The notes: generated by a model from the letters alone, not told the origin. 64,000 nucleotides of DNA from Arcicella aquatica (GCF_034928825.1 NZ_JAYFUL010000033.1:1-64000); one strand, 5' to 3'. Positions 43,448 through 51,795 are shown, numbered from the stretch's first letter. Translations and numbers: made by a program.

Positions 43448-44872
43448 TTAAAATATAACTGCCAATGTTCTGTCATCATGATTGCCAGAACTCCAAAAAT
43501 CCATCCATGCCGATAGTTGATTGGCTATTTCGATGTTTTCGGGGTTGAAGGCTACTGTAATTTTTTCTTCGTTGTTTCCGCCTAAATCATCCAAAAAGGC
43601 TTGCCAATTTTCGATTTTTTCTAGGTTGGCTTCTACCACAAACTTAGGGTCGTAGATACCGTCGGTCATTAGCATTAAATACGAAAAGTCATCTACTAAT
43701 TTAAAGCCAAAACGGGTGCTGAATTTATTGCTACTGAATATTTCAGACATTGTTATAAATCTTGTACCTCCGCCATACTCACCTACATCTAGCCAATTCA
43801 TTAATTTAATCTCAGTCAAGTCTTTGTTCAACAGTCCTATTGGGCAGTCGCCCACCCCAAACGACAGGATGGCATAGCCGAAGTCATATTTCTTGAATAA
43901 AACAAATATCAGAGTAGTATGAAAATCCTTGAGGTTTGCTTGGGTATCTGTAGCAAAAGCTTCTAGCTGTTTATGAACAGTAAAGGCAGCCGTTCCTAAT
44001 TTGTTATACACAAAAAGGTTGAGTTTCTTTTGGGTATCTTCGCCAATGCCAGCGTTATGTTCCAGTAGAAGATTATCAAACTCAGCAAAGGATGTTGCCG
44101 TTAAATTTTCAGAGAAATAGTCGATGATACCATCACAGGCTAGTTTTGAGCCTTTTCTTGAAAACTTGGCACTGCCTGCACCATCCGCAACGCATACTAG
44201 GTTCCAGCCCGTATCTGGAAAATGCTTAAAGGCAAAATCATCATCCCTAAACGAACCCACATTGGCATGCGAACGCCCCCTTTTAGATGCCACCACAATG
44301 TGCCTGTCGCCTAGTTTATCAAAAGCATCAGCCTTGTCTTGCTTCCAATAGTTATCCTCTTGTTGGGTGCTGGGTATATCTTTCCAAAGCGACTTTGGGT
44401 CGGCATTGATAATCAATGGAATGCGTTTTTCGTTCAATACTGAATCGTCGGCTTCGCCCCTCACTCTGAATTTCATAGAGATTTTAAAATCTCCGCTTTG
44501 GGTAGGCGTTCCATTGATGCTTTCAGACTCGTTGTCGTAAGCTAAACCTAGGTGTTCTAAATTTTCAAATTCTGTAAAAACAATGTTGTCTTCCTCCATA
44601 CCGCCAAGTTTGCCCAAATCTAAAATGGCTTTATAGGGTTTGCCTACGGTAGCATTGGGTATTACAAGATGCGTTTCAATGATGTCCTGTATGATATTCT
44701 TTATTCTCCATTGCTCTATCATCATTTCTTGGTTTTCTTGTATGGTTTTTACGGCTTTAATATTGCTTTCATTTTGAACAAACTCCTCAAAAAATTGTTT
44801 TCTGCGGCTTGGTACTACTATGTTTATTTGTGCAAAAAGGGTGTCTATGTACTGCTTCGTTGTTTGGTTCAT
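43448..44872 (-). CDS. PP2C-family protein phosphatase of the Ter system
   Basis: A 474-residue phosphatase. From about residue 195 it carries the PP2C motifs: RSHANVGSFRDDDFAF, metal-site CVADGAGSAKFSRKGS, FGVGDCPIGLL, LMTDGIYD and the final DDRTLAV. N-terminal residues 85-165 look like an immunoglobulin-type beta domain (IPNATVGKPYKAILDL...GTPTQSGDFKISMKF). It opposes the kinase encoded downstream and lies 8 bp from the zinc-ribbon TerY, so the three form a phosphorylation module. Metal-binding Asp residues appear intact, so it should be active. Confidence 0.87.
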   Translation of the reverse strand: MNQTTKQYIDTLFAQINIVVPSRRKQFFEEFVQNESNIKAVKTIQENQEMMIEQWRIKNIIQDIIETHLVIPNATVGKPYKAILDLGKLGGMEEDNIVFTEFENLEHLGLAYDNESESINGTPTQSGDFKISMKFRVRGEADDSVLNEKRIPLIINADPKSLWKDIPSTQQEDNYWKQDKADAFDKLGDRHIVVASKRGRSHANVGSFRDDDFAFKHFPDTGWNLVCVADGAGSAKFSRKGSKLACDGIIDYFSENLTATSFAEFDNLLLEHNAGIGEDTQKKLNLFVYNKLGTAAFTVHKQLEAFATDTQANLKDFHTTLIFVLFKKYDFGYAILSFGVGDCPIGLLNKDLTEIKLMNWLDVGEYGGGTRFITMSEIFSSNKFSTRFGFKLVDDFSYLMLMTDGIYDPKFVVEANLEKIENWQAFLDDLGGNNEEKITVAFNPENIEIANQLSAWMDFWSSGNHDDRTLAVIF

Positions 44873-44880
44873 GGTAGGTA

Positions 44881-45972
44881 TTATCCTTGGGTTCTGTTTA
44901 CGTCAAATCCGCCACTACTAAAACCATAACTTCCGTGTACACCGCACGAAGGGCAAGTTGCACTTATTTCAGCTTCATTTTTATCATTTTCGTTTATATT
45001 TTGTGTGCCAACACAATGTAGTTCTCCACAGGCACACATCGCAAACGCGTATTGGTTGCCACAACATGGGCAGGCGGGCATCCCTACCAGTTCTTCTGTA
45101 TTGATTTTTGCAGAGATACCGTTGATGTCTGTTAACTCGTTGTACGTATCATCTACTTTATAGGCTCCTACAAGCCTGTACGAAAGGCTTTGATAACTAA
45201 AGCCCATTGTATTAGCATTACTCAAAAACTTCTTGTACTTGATAAGATATGGTTTTTTAGTATTTTGGCATTTTCCTGCTAATACTACAAAATTATTATC
45301 GATATACTGCTGTGCGGGCTTGGCTTTAGCATCGGTAAAATCTATTTTGGTAAGCGAGCTATCGTCTAGCTTCGCCATTTCAAAACCACTATTATTGTTT
45401 TCTACACTGATGCTACTCGTTTTGATAGAGTCTGTAATCCACTTAAAGAATTTTCGGTAATCTTCGGGAGTGGCATTGTTGAACGTCAGGACGTTGTCGG
45501 TCAATTCATTTAACAAGGATAGGTCTGTACCATTGCCAAAAGAAATGGCTACCATGTTGGCCGTTTTGCCCCAATGCTGTTTCCATTCTGTTATGGCGGC
45601 TTTGGTATCATCTGTTGGCACGCCGTCTGTCAATAAAAATACAATGGGTTTCCAGTCGCCTTTTTGTTCCATGGTAGTTTTTACGATGTTTCGGCGTAAT
45701 TCAAACATCAAATGCCCGAGTCCATTACTAAGCGAAGTTCCTCCTCCTATTGGAAATCGGGGAGGATAAAAACTTACTACTTCCTGTAAGGGTACTAAGG
45801 TTTTTGCTTGTCCCGCAAAGACGATAATGGAAATCCAAACGGTTTCGATAGCGTAAGGGTCGGTTTTGATGGCTTTGATGATGGTAGCGATACCATCTTC
45901 TACTTGCTGGATTGGGTCGCCCACCATTGATTCGGATACATCAATCAAGAAGTAAATAGGGAGTCGTCTCAT
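44881..45972 (-). CDS. TerY-type vWA protein with C-terminal zinc ribbon
   Basis: A 363-residue protein. The vWA domain (about 5-205) has a MIDAS motif DVSESM (DxSxS), the Thr in GGGTSLSNG, and LTDGVPTDD. The C-terminal TerY-C-like region holds three Cys-rich groups, CPCCGNQ, CACGELHC and CPSCGVHG, a zinc ribbon. vWA proteins bind partners through a metal ion; in Ter systems they link TerD proteins to kinase and phosphatase. It is the largest of three TerY-like genes here and lies 8 bp before the PP2C gene. Confidence 0.88.
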   Translation of the reverse strand: MRRLPIYFLIDVSESMVGDPIQQVEDGIATIIKAIKTDPYAIETVWISIIVFAGQAKTLVPLQEVVSFYPPRFPIGGGTSLSNGLGHLMFELRRNIVKTTMEQKGDWKPIVFLLTDGVPTDDTKAAITEWKQHWGKTANMVAISFGNGTDLSLLNELTDNVLTFNNATPEDYRKFFKWITDSIKTSSISVENNNSGFEMAKLDDSSLTKIDFTDAKAKPAQQYIDNNFVVLAGKCQNTKKPYLIKYKKFLSNANTMGFSYQSLSYRLVGAYKVDDTYNELTDINGISAKINTEELVGMPACPCCGNQYAFAMCACGELHCVGTQNINENDKNEAEISATCPSCGVHGSYGFSSGGFDVNRTQG

Positions 45973-45981
45973 TGTTTTACA

Positions 45982-46236
45982 TTAAAATAATCGGTTCAAC
46001 AATAGCAGAATTATTAATAATACAATTTGTGACATATCGACAGACAGCCCTTGCCCAACCTCAAAGGGTTTAAAGGCAGATTTTAGTCCGTTGAGAATAG
46101 GGGTAAATAAGCTACTAAAAAAATCAAAAGCACTTTTGAACTGACCGCCTAGTCTATCTTTATAAGGCAAAAGTTTTGAATAAAGGAATAAACCAACGAT
46201 AAGGATATTGATTAAAATATGGAGTATTAGGTTCAT
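45982..46236 (-). CDS. Small YggT-like membrane protein
   Basis: An 84-residue protein with two hydrophobic helices (residues 3-19 and about 65-82) and, between them, FTPILNGLKSAFKPFEVGQG, which then runs into LSVDMSQIVLLI. This resembles the YggT family pattern of P..P.R....G..D.SP..... It overlaps the preceding vWA gene by 1 bp (TAATG) and is 9 bp before the next gene, so it belongs to the Ter transcript. It may anchor the TerY proteins to the membrane. The family call is tentative. Confidence 0.6.
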   Translation of the reverse strand: MNLILHILINILIVGLFLYSKLLPYKDRLGGQFKSAFDFFSSLFTPILNGLKSAFKPFEVGQGLSVDMSQIVLLIILLLLNRLF

Positions 46237-46871
46237 TATATTACAATATTTATTTCGCTTGGAGGAGGAGGTAAAGCGACAGATTCGCCCGTACCTTGGC
46301 TTTTATTTCCTTGTTCTATGGTATCTGAAACCCATTTAAAAAACTGCTTCAAGGTAGTGCTATCGGCATTGTCTAAATGAATTACGCTATCAGTCAATTC
46401 TTTCAAGAGGCTATCGTCTGCTAGTTTGCCTGCGGCACAGCATACAATCGCTCCAAAATTAAGGGACTTTATTTGCGGAAGCATCTCTCTATACAGTTGC
46501 AAATCGTTGGGTTTGCCATCTGTAAAAAGGAATAATAGGGGTTTCCAGTCGCCTTTTTGGGTGGGACTGCCCTTGATAATATCCGTTTTTACTTTTTGAT
46601 ACAGCATCTCTAGTGCCTTGCCTGTGTGGGTAGGCCCACTCTGCGGACAAGTGATTTCGGGCAACTGAAAAGAGGCTAATTCTGTAAGGGGTACTATTTC
46701 TTTTACTTCTCTATCAAAAGTTACGATACATATCCACAGCGAATCCAGTGCCTGAGCATCCATTCTGAGGGTATTAATCATACCGCTCAGGGCATTGTTT
46801 AATGCTTGGATGGGTTCGCCATACATTGAACCAGAAGTATCTAATAGAAAATAAACGGGTAATCTTCTCAT
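46236..46871 (-). CDS. TerY-like vWA protein (short form)
   Basis: A 211-residue stand-alone vWA domain: MIDAS DTSGSM, GPTHTGKAL and FTDGKPND. It lacks the zinc ribbon of the larger paralogue. The frame extends to a TTG at 46883, but both paralogues begin MRRLP, and so does this one from ATG 46871, which I chose. It ends in a proline stretch, LPPPPSEINIVI, shared with the neighbouring vWA protein. Tandem duplication with 46884-47522 is evident. Confidence 0.86.
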   Translation of the reverse strand: MRRLPVYFLLDTSGSMYGEPIQALNNALSGMINTLRMDAQALDSLWICIVTFDREVKEIVPLTELASFQLPEITCPQSGPTHTGKALEMLYQKVKTDIIKGSPTQKGDWKPLLFLFTDGKPNDLQLYREMLPQIKSLNFGAIVCCAAGKLADDSLLKELTDSVIHLDNADSTTLKQFFKWVSDTIEQGNKSQGTGESVALPPPPSEINIVI

Positions 46872-46883
46872 CTTAGGGGTCAA

Positions 46884-47522
46884 TTAAACTACAATATTCA
46901 GTTCTGATGGTGGCGGAGGCAATTCTTTTAAGCCTTGCACTTCTTTACCGCTGTCTTCTACCTTGGTTGATGATACACCGATAGAGGCTGTAACCCACAA
47001 AAAGAATTTTGAAATACTGGCGCTATCTGCCGTGTCTAAGCTAACTACATCATTCGTGATTTGCTTCAAAATAGAAGTATCTGCACCACTACCAGCAGCA
47101 CAAGCAATTGTAAAAGCAGTTTTATGCTTTTTAAACTCCGTTAATCCATGTTGCCAGTTATCTGTTGGAACACCATCAGTCATAATAAAAACCAAAGGCT
47201 TCCAATCACCTTTTTGTTCCATCGTGGTTTTAGCAACTTCTCGCTCAATACAATTACTAACTAATTTAAGGGCTTCTCCTAAAGCAGTTACTCCTGAGGC
47301 TTTTATATCAACCATCTGAAAAGAGGCTAAATCTGTCAATGGAATTATTTGCTGTGCACTAGTATCAAAAGTAATTACACTAATAAAAGCTGTTTCAATG
47401 GCTTGAGGATTTTGCCGTAATGAACTTATCATTACTTGTACACCATTTTTAACGGCTTCAATAGGTTCGCCATTCATTGAGCCAGAAGTATCTAATACTA
47501 AGTAAACGGGTAGTCTTCTCAT
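46884..47522 (-). CDS. TerY-like vWA protein (short form)
   Basis: A 212-residue vWA protein with MIDAS DTSGSM at residues 10-15, ASGVTALGEAL carrying the MIDAS Thr, and MTDGVPTDN. It ends LPPPPSELNIVV, nearly the same tail as its downstream paralogue. It is the first gene after the strong hairpin at 47554-47604, so it opens the TerY/kinase half of the array. Its role is probably protein-protein adaptor; no enzyme motif is present. Confidence 0.88.
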   Translation of the reverse strand: MRRLPVYLVLDTSGSMNGEPIEAVKNGVQVMISSLRQNPQAIETAFISVITFDTSAQQIIPLTDLASFQMVDIKASGVTALGEALKLVSNCIEREVAKTTMEQKGDWKPLVFIMTDGVPTDNWQHGLTEFKKHKTAFTIACAAGSGADTSILKQITNDVVSLDTADSASISKFFLWVTASIGVSSTKVEDSGKEVQGLKELPPPPSELNIVV

Positions 47523-47553
47523 ATGCTTAATCCTTTGTGGATGATTGTTTAAA

Positions 47554-47604
47554 AAATTGTCGATAATAATGGATTTTTAATCTATCCATCATTATCGACA
47601 ATTT
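47554..47604 (-). terminator. Internal hairpin/terminator in the Ter array
   Basis: Arms of 21 bp with one mismatch (AAATTGTCGATAATAATGGAT with its complement) enclose a 9-nt loop and are followed on the minus strand by a T run. It lies 5 bp past the stop codon of the membrane protein gene and 32 bp before the next start. It has all marks of a rho-independent terminator or attenuator in the middle of the array. Confidence 0.88.
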
Positions 47605-47608
47605 ACAA

Positions 47609-48049
47609 TTAATTACGCGGAATGTTGTAGGTATTGTTACCATTGGTTGTACCAGTATTTGGAATGTTGTAGGTAGGTTGACTTGTACCATTACCTTGCC
47701 CAGGAATATTATAGGTTGTGCCTGTTCCATAAGATGAATCGTTATTATTGATTTGAGACATCACTACCTCGGTAACATCTTCGCCACCACTAAAATTATT
47801 ATACAATGCCCCTATAGTATAAATAGGCCCCCACGGAATACCCCACCAACCCAAAAACAGGTTTATTAATATGCTAGTCCATGAATGGGTAAAGGTAGAG
47901 CCACCCGGTTCTATATAATAAATATCAGACGTCTGTCTGAAAGTAATGAGAATGATAGAAATGGTATGTTTAAAAAATACAAATTTACCACCTTGTGCTA
48001 CACCATCTCTTAGTTCGGCAGGTGTTAGACCATTAGTATTGATTTCCAT
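47609..48049 (-). CDS. Conserved membrane protein of Ter-type operons
   Basis: A 146-residue protein with a central hydrophobic region. GGKFVFFKHTISIILITFRQTS and later LGWWGIPWGPIYTIGALYNN followed by GGEDVT match a conserved but unnamed small membrane family that I have seen beside zinc-ribbon and Ter genes; this recollection should be checked. The last 45 residues are low-complexity, with three repeats of TYNIP. It follows the divergent TerD gene by 15 bp and precedes the internal terminator, closing the TerD half of the array. Confidence 0.7.
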   Translation of the reverse strand: MEINTNGLTPAELRDGVAQGGKFVFFKHTISIILITFRQTSDIYYIEPGGSTFTHSWTSILINLFLGWWGIPWGPIYTIGALYNNFSGGEDVTEVVMSQINNNDSSYGTGTTYNIPGQGNGTSQPTYNIPNTGTTNGNNTYNIPRN

Positions 48050-48064
48050 AGGGGTTAGGTATGA

Positions 48065-48724
48065 TTATAAGTATGACTGCATGATTCTGTGAATGGTTTG
48101 TCCTAAGAACATATCTTCGGTGGCATCGCCAATGGCATCAAACTTCCATTTATCATTTCGTTTGTAGAGTTTGCCTAATATCAACGAGGTTTTGCCTTTG
48201 TACTGTGGTTCTGCGGCTACATTGTAAGAAGCAAAAACAGAAGTCACTCTAGTAGGCGAGCCTTCAAACATACGGATTTTAGCATAAGGGATTAAAGAAA
48301 AATCCTCTTTACCAGCATTGTTCAAGAAAAAGTATATTTTAGTAACACTAGGGTTGATTTTGGTTAAATCTACCGTAATAATTTCATTGTCTAGCCCGTC
48401 GTCACCGCCAGTATCGCCCTGCAAATCATCACCTGTATGTCTCATGGCATTATCAATCGTATTTAATTTACCCTTAGGTAAACCGAACTTCTGTAAAACC
48501 TCAATTTTATACAACGGCGAATAGATATGATCACACAGATTGTTGTTATCATCCACCAAAATACAGCTTAAATCTAAATCTACATTTTGTTTGTTGGTCG
48601 TTAATCCAAAAAAGCCTTTCGTTTCAATTGCTCCCCAGTTAGCCCCTACACAAAAATTAGTAAGTTCAGAGCCTGATTCTTTTCTTAGGTCAATTTTCTG
48701 ACCTTTCGATAAATTAATTGCCAT
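48065..48724 (-). CDS. Divergent TerD-family protein
   Basis: A 219-residue TerD domain protein. It starts MAINLSKGQKIDLRK as the other two, but the core differs: VDLDLSCILVDDNNNLCDHIYS, then an insertion of about 15 residues, RHTGDDLQGDTGGDDG with the calcium-site Asp residues, and FFLNNAGKEDFSLIPYA in place of FVVTIHEA. The spacing of the acidic residues suggests that Ca2+ binding is kept. It is 16 bp below the neighbouring TerD gene. The divergence points to a distinct binding partner, possibly the membrane protein encoded next. Confidence 0.87.
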   Translation of the reverse strand: MAINLSKGQKIDLRKESGSELTNFCVGANWGAIETKGFFGLTTNKQNVDLDLSCILVDDNNNLCDHIYSPLYKIEVLQKFGLPKGKLNTIDNAMRHTGDDLQGDTGGDDGLDNEIITVDLTKINPSVTKIYFFLNNAGKEDFSLIPYAKIRMFEGSPTRVTSVFASYNVAAEPQYKGKTSLILGKLYKRNDKWKFDAIGDATEDMFLGQTIHRIMQSYL

Positions 48725-48740
48725 AGTATTAGTGTTTATT

Positions 48741-49295
48741 TTAGTTATATTTATTTAGATAATCTTCTAAGCCTCCTTTCATTCCAGAACCGACTGCCTC
48801 AAACTTCCACTCATCACCACGCTTATAAATTCTACCAAATTCAATAGCGGTTTCAATTGAAAAGTCTTCTTCTAACTCATATTTTAGTATTTCGATATTA
48901 GTAGTTGAATCAAAAACTCTAATGTATGAATTGCGCACTTGTCCAAAATTTTGCTTTCTATCTTCTGCCTCGTGAATAGTTACTACTATACAAATTTCAG
49001 TAACATTAATATCTATTTTAGAAAGATCTATTTTAATTTGTTCATCATCTCCATCTCCATCTCCTGTTAAATTATCACCAGAATGTTCCACAGCACCATC
49101 AGGTGTTTTTGAATTATTATAGAAAACAAAATGGTTATCTGATAAGATTTTTTTATTTGCACCCATTACAAAAATTGAAGCATCCAAATCAAAATCTTTT
49201 CCTGTTGAAGAACTGTTAGTATCCCAACCTAAACCAATTGTAAATTTAGGAGCAGTCAGAGACCCTCGCTGCCCTTTTTGTAAATTAATTGCCAT
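48741..49295 (-). CDS. terD: TerD-family calcium-binding stress protein
   Basis: A 184-residue TerD protein: MAINLQKGQRG, LGWDTNSSSTGKDFDLDASI, then HFVFYNN, PDGAVEHSGDNLTGDGDGDD with its cluster of Asp, and IVVTIHEAEDRKQNFGQVRN. TerD proteins bind Ca2+ through these acidic loops and are linked to tellurite, oxidative and phage stress. It is 1 bp below the phosphoribosyltransferase-like gene, so expression is coupled. About two thirds of residues appear identical or similar to the first TerD at 50883-51458. Confidence 0.93.
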   Translation of the reverse strand: MAINLQKGQRGSLTAPKFTIGLGWDTNSSSTGKDFDLDASIFVMGANKKILSDNHFVFYNNSKTPDGAVEHSGDNLTGDGDGDDEQIKIDLSKIDINVTEICIVVTIHEAEDRKQNFGQVRNSYIRVFDSTTNIEILKYELEEDFSIETAIEFGRIYKRGDEWKFEAVGSGMKGGLEDYLNKYN

Positions 49296-49296
49296 G

Positions 49297-50142
49297 TTAA
49301 ATAGTTATTATATTTTGAGTTTGAGTTATTTTTTGAATGTGTGATTCTAATGTAGTCAAATTCTCTCGATAAGCCTCTATTGTATGATAGCTATTGCCAA
49401 TAGCCATATCATAAAGTAATTCAAGAAAACTATTATGATGATTTTGGATAAATATTTTGAATATAGTACTATCTCCACTTAAAATGTATTTTACAATCCT
49501 AGTATTAATGGCGAATCTTTCATTTTTGATGATGCCATCTAAATCTAAGATAGATTTTACACAATAGTAGTTTAAAAAGTTCTCTACATTAGGATGAATA
49601 TTTCGGTTAGATAATTCGGCAAAGTATAAAAGATGGGTTTCGTTTTCTAAATTATATTCCCTTAGCATTTTTGTAATCATCTTTTCATGACTACCAGTTA
49701 TTTTAATGTCATCCAAGAAAATTAACACTTTATCTTTCAGGAAATCTTTATCTATATGAAATTTATCATTACCAATTAATTTCATACGTTGTATTTCATC
49801 CAACTCTCCATAATCTTCCTTGTACGTAATACTACGAGTAACTTTTGTTTCTTGGACAACTTGGAAATTATTTGATGCCAGCCATCTGTTTAAACGAAAT
49901 ACAAAATAGTTTTTCATTGCAAATGTAGCTGTAGGAATAAAAGCAAATGGACTAGAGATAACCACTATCTGAGTATCAATTGGATATTTCATTAATTGGT
50001 CCTTAATAAAACCTTCTGCCAAACATGTACCAAATTCTTGGGCTATTGCATCATCTCCATATTTGAATTTGCTATAATGAGTAGGACTAAACCCTAGGCT
50101 TTCGATACTATTAATTTTATGTAGCGAATAAGTATTTTGCAT
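49297..50142 (-). CDS. Phosphoribosyltransferase-like protein of the Ter system
   Basis: A 281-residue protein. VLIFLDDIKITGSHEKM at about residues 137-153 matches the PRPP-binding loop of type I phosphoribosyltransferases (hydrophobic strand, DD, then T-G-S/T). The N-terminal IVVISSPFAFIPTATFAM could be the pyrophosphate-loop strand. The C-terminal 100 residues are helical and unassigned. Comparative genomics of Ter systems predicts a PRTase/HAD/ATP-grasp module that makes a nucleoside-like compound; here only PRTase and HAD are present. It overlaps the HAD gene by 1 bp. Confidence 0.75.
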   Translation of the reverse strand: MQNTYSLHKINSIESLGFSPTHYSKFKYGDDAIAQEFGTCLAEGFIKDQLMKYPIDTQIVVISSPFAFIPTATFAMKNYFVFRLNRWLASNNFQVVQETKVTRSITYKEDYGELDEIQRMKLIGNDKFHIDKDFLKDKVLIFLDDIKITGSHEKMITKMLREYNLENETHLLYFAELSNRNIHPNVENFLNYYCVKSILDLDGIIKNERFAINTRIVKYILSGDSTIFKIFIQNHHNSFLELLYDMAIGNSYHTIEAYRENLTTLESHIQKITQTQNIITI

Positions 50143-50840
50143 TATTTTAATAAGTCAGAAATTGTATTTTTATTTGAGTTTATTTGAAAACTATTGATTT
50201 CTATAAAATTTGCGCCATAAATATCTGCTACTAAATTATCTCCAACATGAATAATCTCACTTGAACTTATAGGTCTATTTTCTTTTAGCGTCGAGACTTT
50301 ATTCAACATCAATTCGAAAAATTTGGGATTAGGTTTTGATAATCCCTCTTCATCAGAATAAAGTTGAAAATCGAAAAGATGCGCCAATTCTAATCTTTCT
50401 AATACAACTCTTAATGTTGAGCCTTTGATGAATCCAGTATTACTCAAAATACTCATTGAGATTTCATTATTCTCCTTAATGGTTTTTAATGCATTTAGTG
50501 TGTTTTCATCATAAATTACAGGAATATATTGAAAGAAAAGTAACTCCATTTCATTAAGGAGCCATGTTATATCAAGATTATGGAAAATACAATCAGATTC
50601 GTTTATCTCATAAACAACCATCAAGTACATCTCCTCTGCACTAATATTTCTACCACTTTTCTGATTGACAGCATTAACCATTAAATCTATACGACGAAAA
50701 ATGATTTCTACTTCTATTAGGGTTTTCTTTGAAGCGTTGAGATGTTTAAAAAAGAAAAATGCTCTTTCTTTTTTAAAGGTAGGGTTTGATTTAATAAGTG
50801 TAAGCCAAAGGTCGAATGAATAATGCTTGTATACTTTCAT
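50142..50840 (-). CDS. HAD-superfamily hydrolase of the Ter system
   Basis: A 232-residue HAD protein with a helical cap. Motif I reads SFDLWLTLIKS: the nucleophile Asp is present, but the second Asp is replaced by Trp, as in some FDxWxTL-type HAD enzymes. Motif II is SILSNTG, motif III the Lys of LSKPNPKFF, motif IV HVGDNLVADIYGA. It is predicted to hydrolyse a phosphate ester, presumably the product of the adjacent PRTase-like enzyme. It is 42 bp below the first TerD and overlaps the PRTase gene. Confidence 0.88.
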   Translation of the reverse strand: MKVYKHYSFDLWLTLIKSNPTFKKERAFFFFKHLNASKKTLIEVEIIFRRIDLMVNAVNQKSGRNISAEEMYLMVVYEINESDCIFHNLDITWLLNEMELLFFQYIPVIYDENTLNALKTIKENNEISMSILSNTGFIKGSTLRVVLERLELAHLFDFQLYSDEEGLSKPNPKFFELMLNKVSTLKENRPISSSEIIHVGDNLVADIYGANFIEINSFQINSNKNTISDLLK

Positions 50841-50882
50841 AAAGGGGTAGAATTAGTGTATTTTATTAAATTTAATAAAGGA

Positions 50883-51458
50883 TTATTTAATAATTTGTCC
50901 TTTAAAGTATTTAGACAAGAAGAAAGCCAAATCTTCTTTATATCCAATTCCTGAAGCTTCAAATTTCCAACTATTATTCCTTTTGTAAAGTCTTCCAAAT
51001 TCGATTCCTGTTTCTACTGAGAAATCTTCATCCAATTCATATTTTGCAATCTCTTGTTTCGTATCTTCATCAACAATTCTAATATATGAATTTCTGACTT
51101 GCCCAAAGTTTTGCTTACGAGCTGAAGCTTCGTGTATTGTTACTACAAAAAGAATTTCTTGAATATTTGGGTCAATTTTAGCAATATCTACTTGCACAGT
51201 CTCATCATCTCCATGTTCACTATTTCCTCCAGTAGGGTCATCACCAGTGTGGTGCAAAGCTCCATCAGGAGAATCTACGTTTCCATAAAATACAAAAAAA
51301 TCATCAGCAGGAATAATTCTATTGGCATCTATCATGAAAGCCGACGCATCCAAGTCAAAGCTCTCTCCTGTTCCTTCATTAGGATTCCAGCCAAGACCTA
51401 CACTAATTTTAGACAATCCAATATCTATTTTTTGCCCTTTTACTAAACTTATTGCCAT
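50883..51458 (-). CDS. terD: TerD-family calcium-binding stress protein (first gene of the Ter array)
   Basis: A 191-residue TerD protein: MAISLVKGQKIDIGLSKISVG, FDLDASAFMIDANRI, DFFVFYGN, then SPDGALHHTGDDPTGGN with conserved Asp, and VVTIHEASARKQNFGQVRN. These acidic loops form the TerD Ca2+ sites. It is the promoter-proximal gene of the leftward array 51458 to 40769. A -7 type box and a palindrome lie 18-38 bp upstream. Confidence 0.94.
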   Translation of the reverse strand: MAISLVKGQKIDIGLSKISVGLGWNPNEGTGESFDLDASAFMIDANRIIPADDFFVFYGNVDSPDGALHHTGDDPTGGNSEHGDDETVQVDIAKIDPNIQEILFVVTIHEASARKQNFGQVRNSYIRIVDEDTKQEIAKYELDEDFSVETGIEFGRLYKRNNSWKFEASGIGYKEDLAFFLSKYFKGQIIK

Positions 51459-51475
51459 TGTTTGAACTACTTAGT

Positions 51476-51496
51476 TATTTGAAGATTTCAAATATA
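51476..51496 (-). promoter_or_regulatory. Ter promoter -7 box with overlapping palindrome
   Basis: On the minus strand TATATTTG (51496-51489) matches TAnnTTTG; no TTTG is found at the right distance upstream. An 8-bp-arm palindrome TATTTGAA-GAT-TTCAAATA (51476-51494) overlaps the box, so a bound protein would block the promoter. Control role is inferred. The rest of 51459-51795 shows no gene. Confidence 0.45.
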
Positions 51497-51757
51497 ACAA
51501 TTTTTCTTTTTTACTTTATTTTTTCGATGAAAAATATTTTTCGTTTAATATTAGACTCTATTTTCTCTAATTTGAGTATTATTTCGCCCTAGTTGCCGAC
51601 ATATTTTTCTAAGAAATTGTTTAATATAGAATCAGGAGATAAGGTATTAAAATTAGGATGATTGTAAGCTAACATCTATGATAGTTGATAGATATAACAC
51701 TAGAAGAATTGTTACACAGCATTTGTGAGTACAGTTGATAGTTAACGTAAATTCAAT

Positions 51758-51794
51758 AAAAAACCCCTCAAACGTTACGTCTAAGGGGTTTTTT
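51758..51794 (-). terminator. Terminator of tRNA-Phe
   Basis: An 11-bp stem AAAAAACCCCT/AGGGGTTTTTT with a 15-nt loop directly follows the tRNA 3' end on the minus strand and ends in T. Confidence 0.88.
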
Positions 51795-51795
51795 G

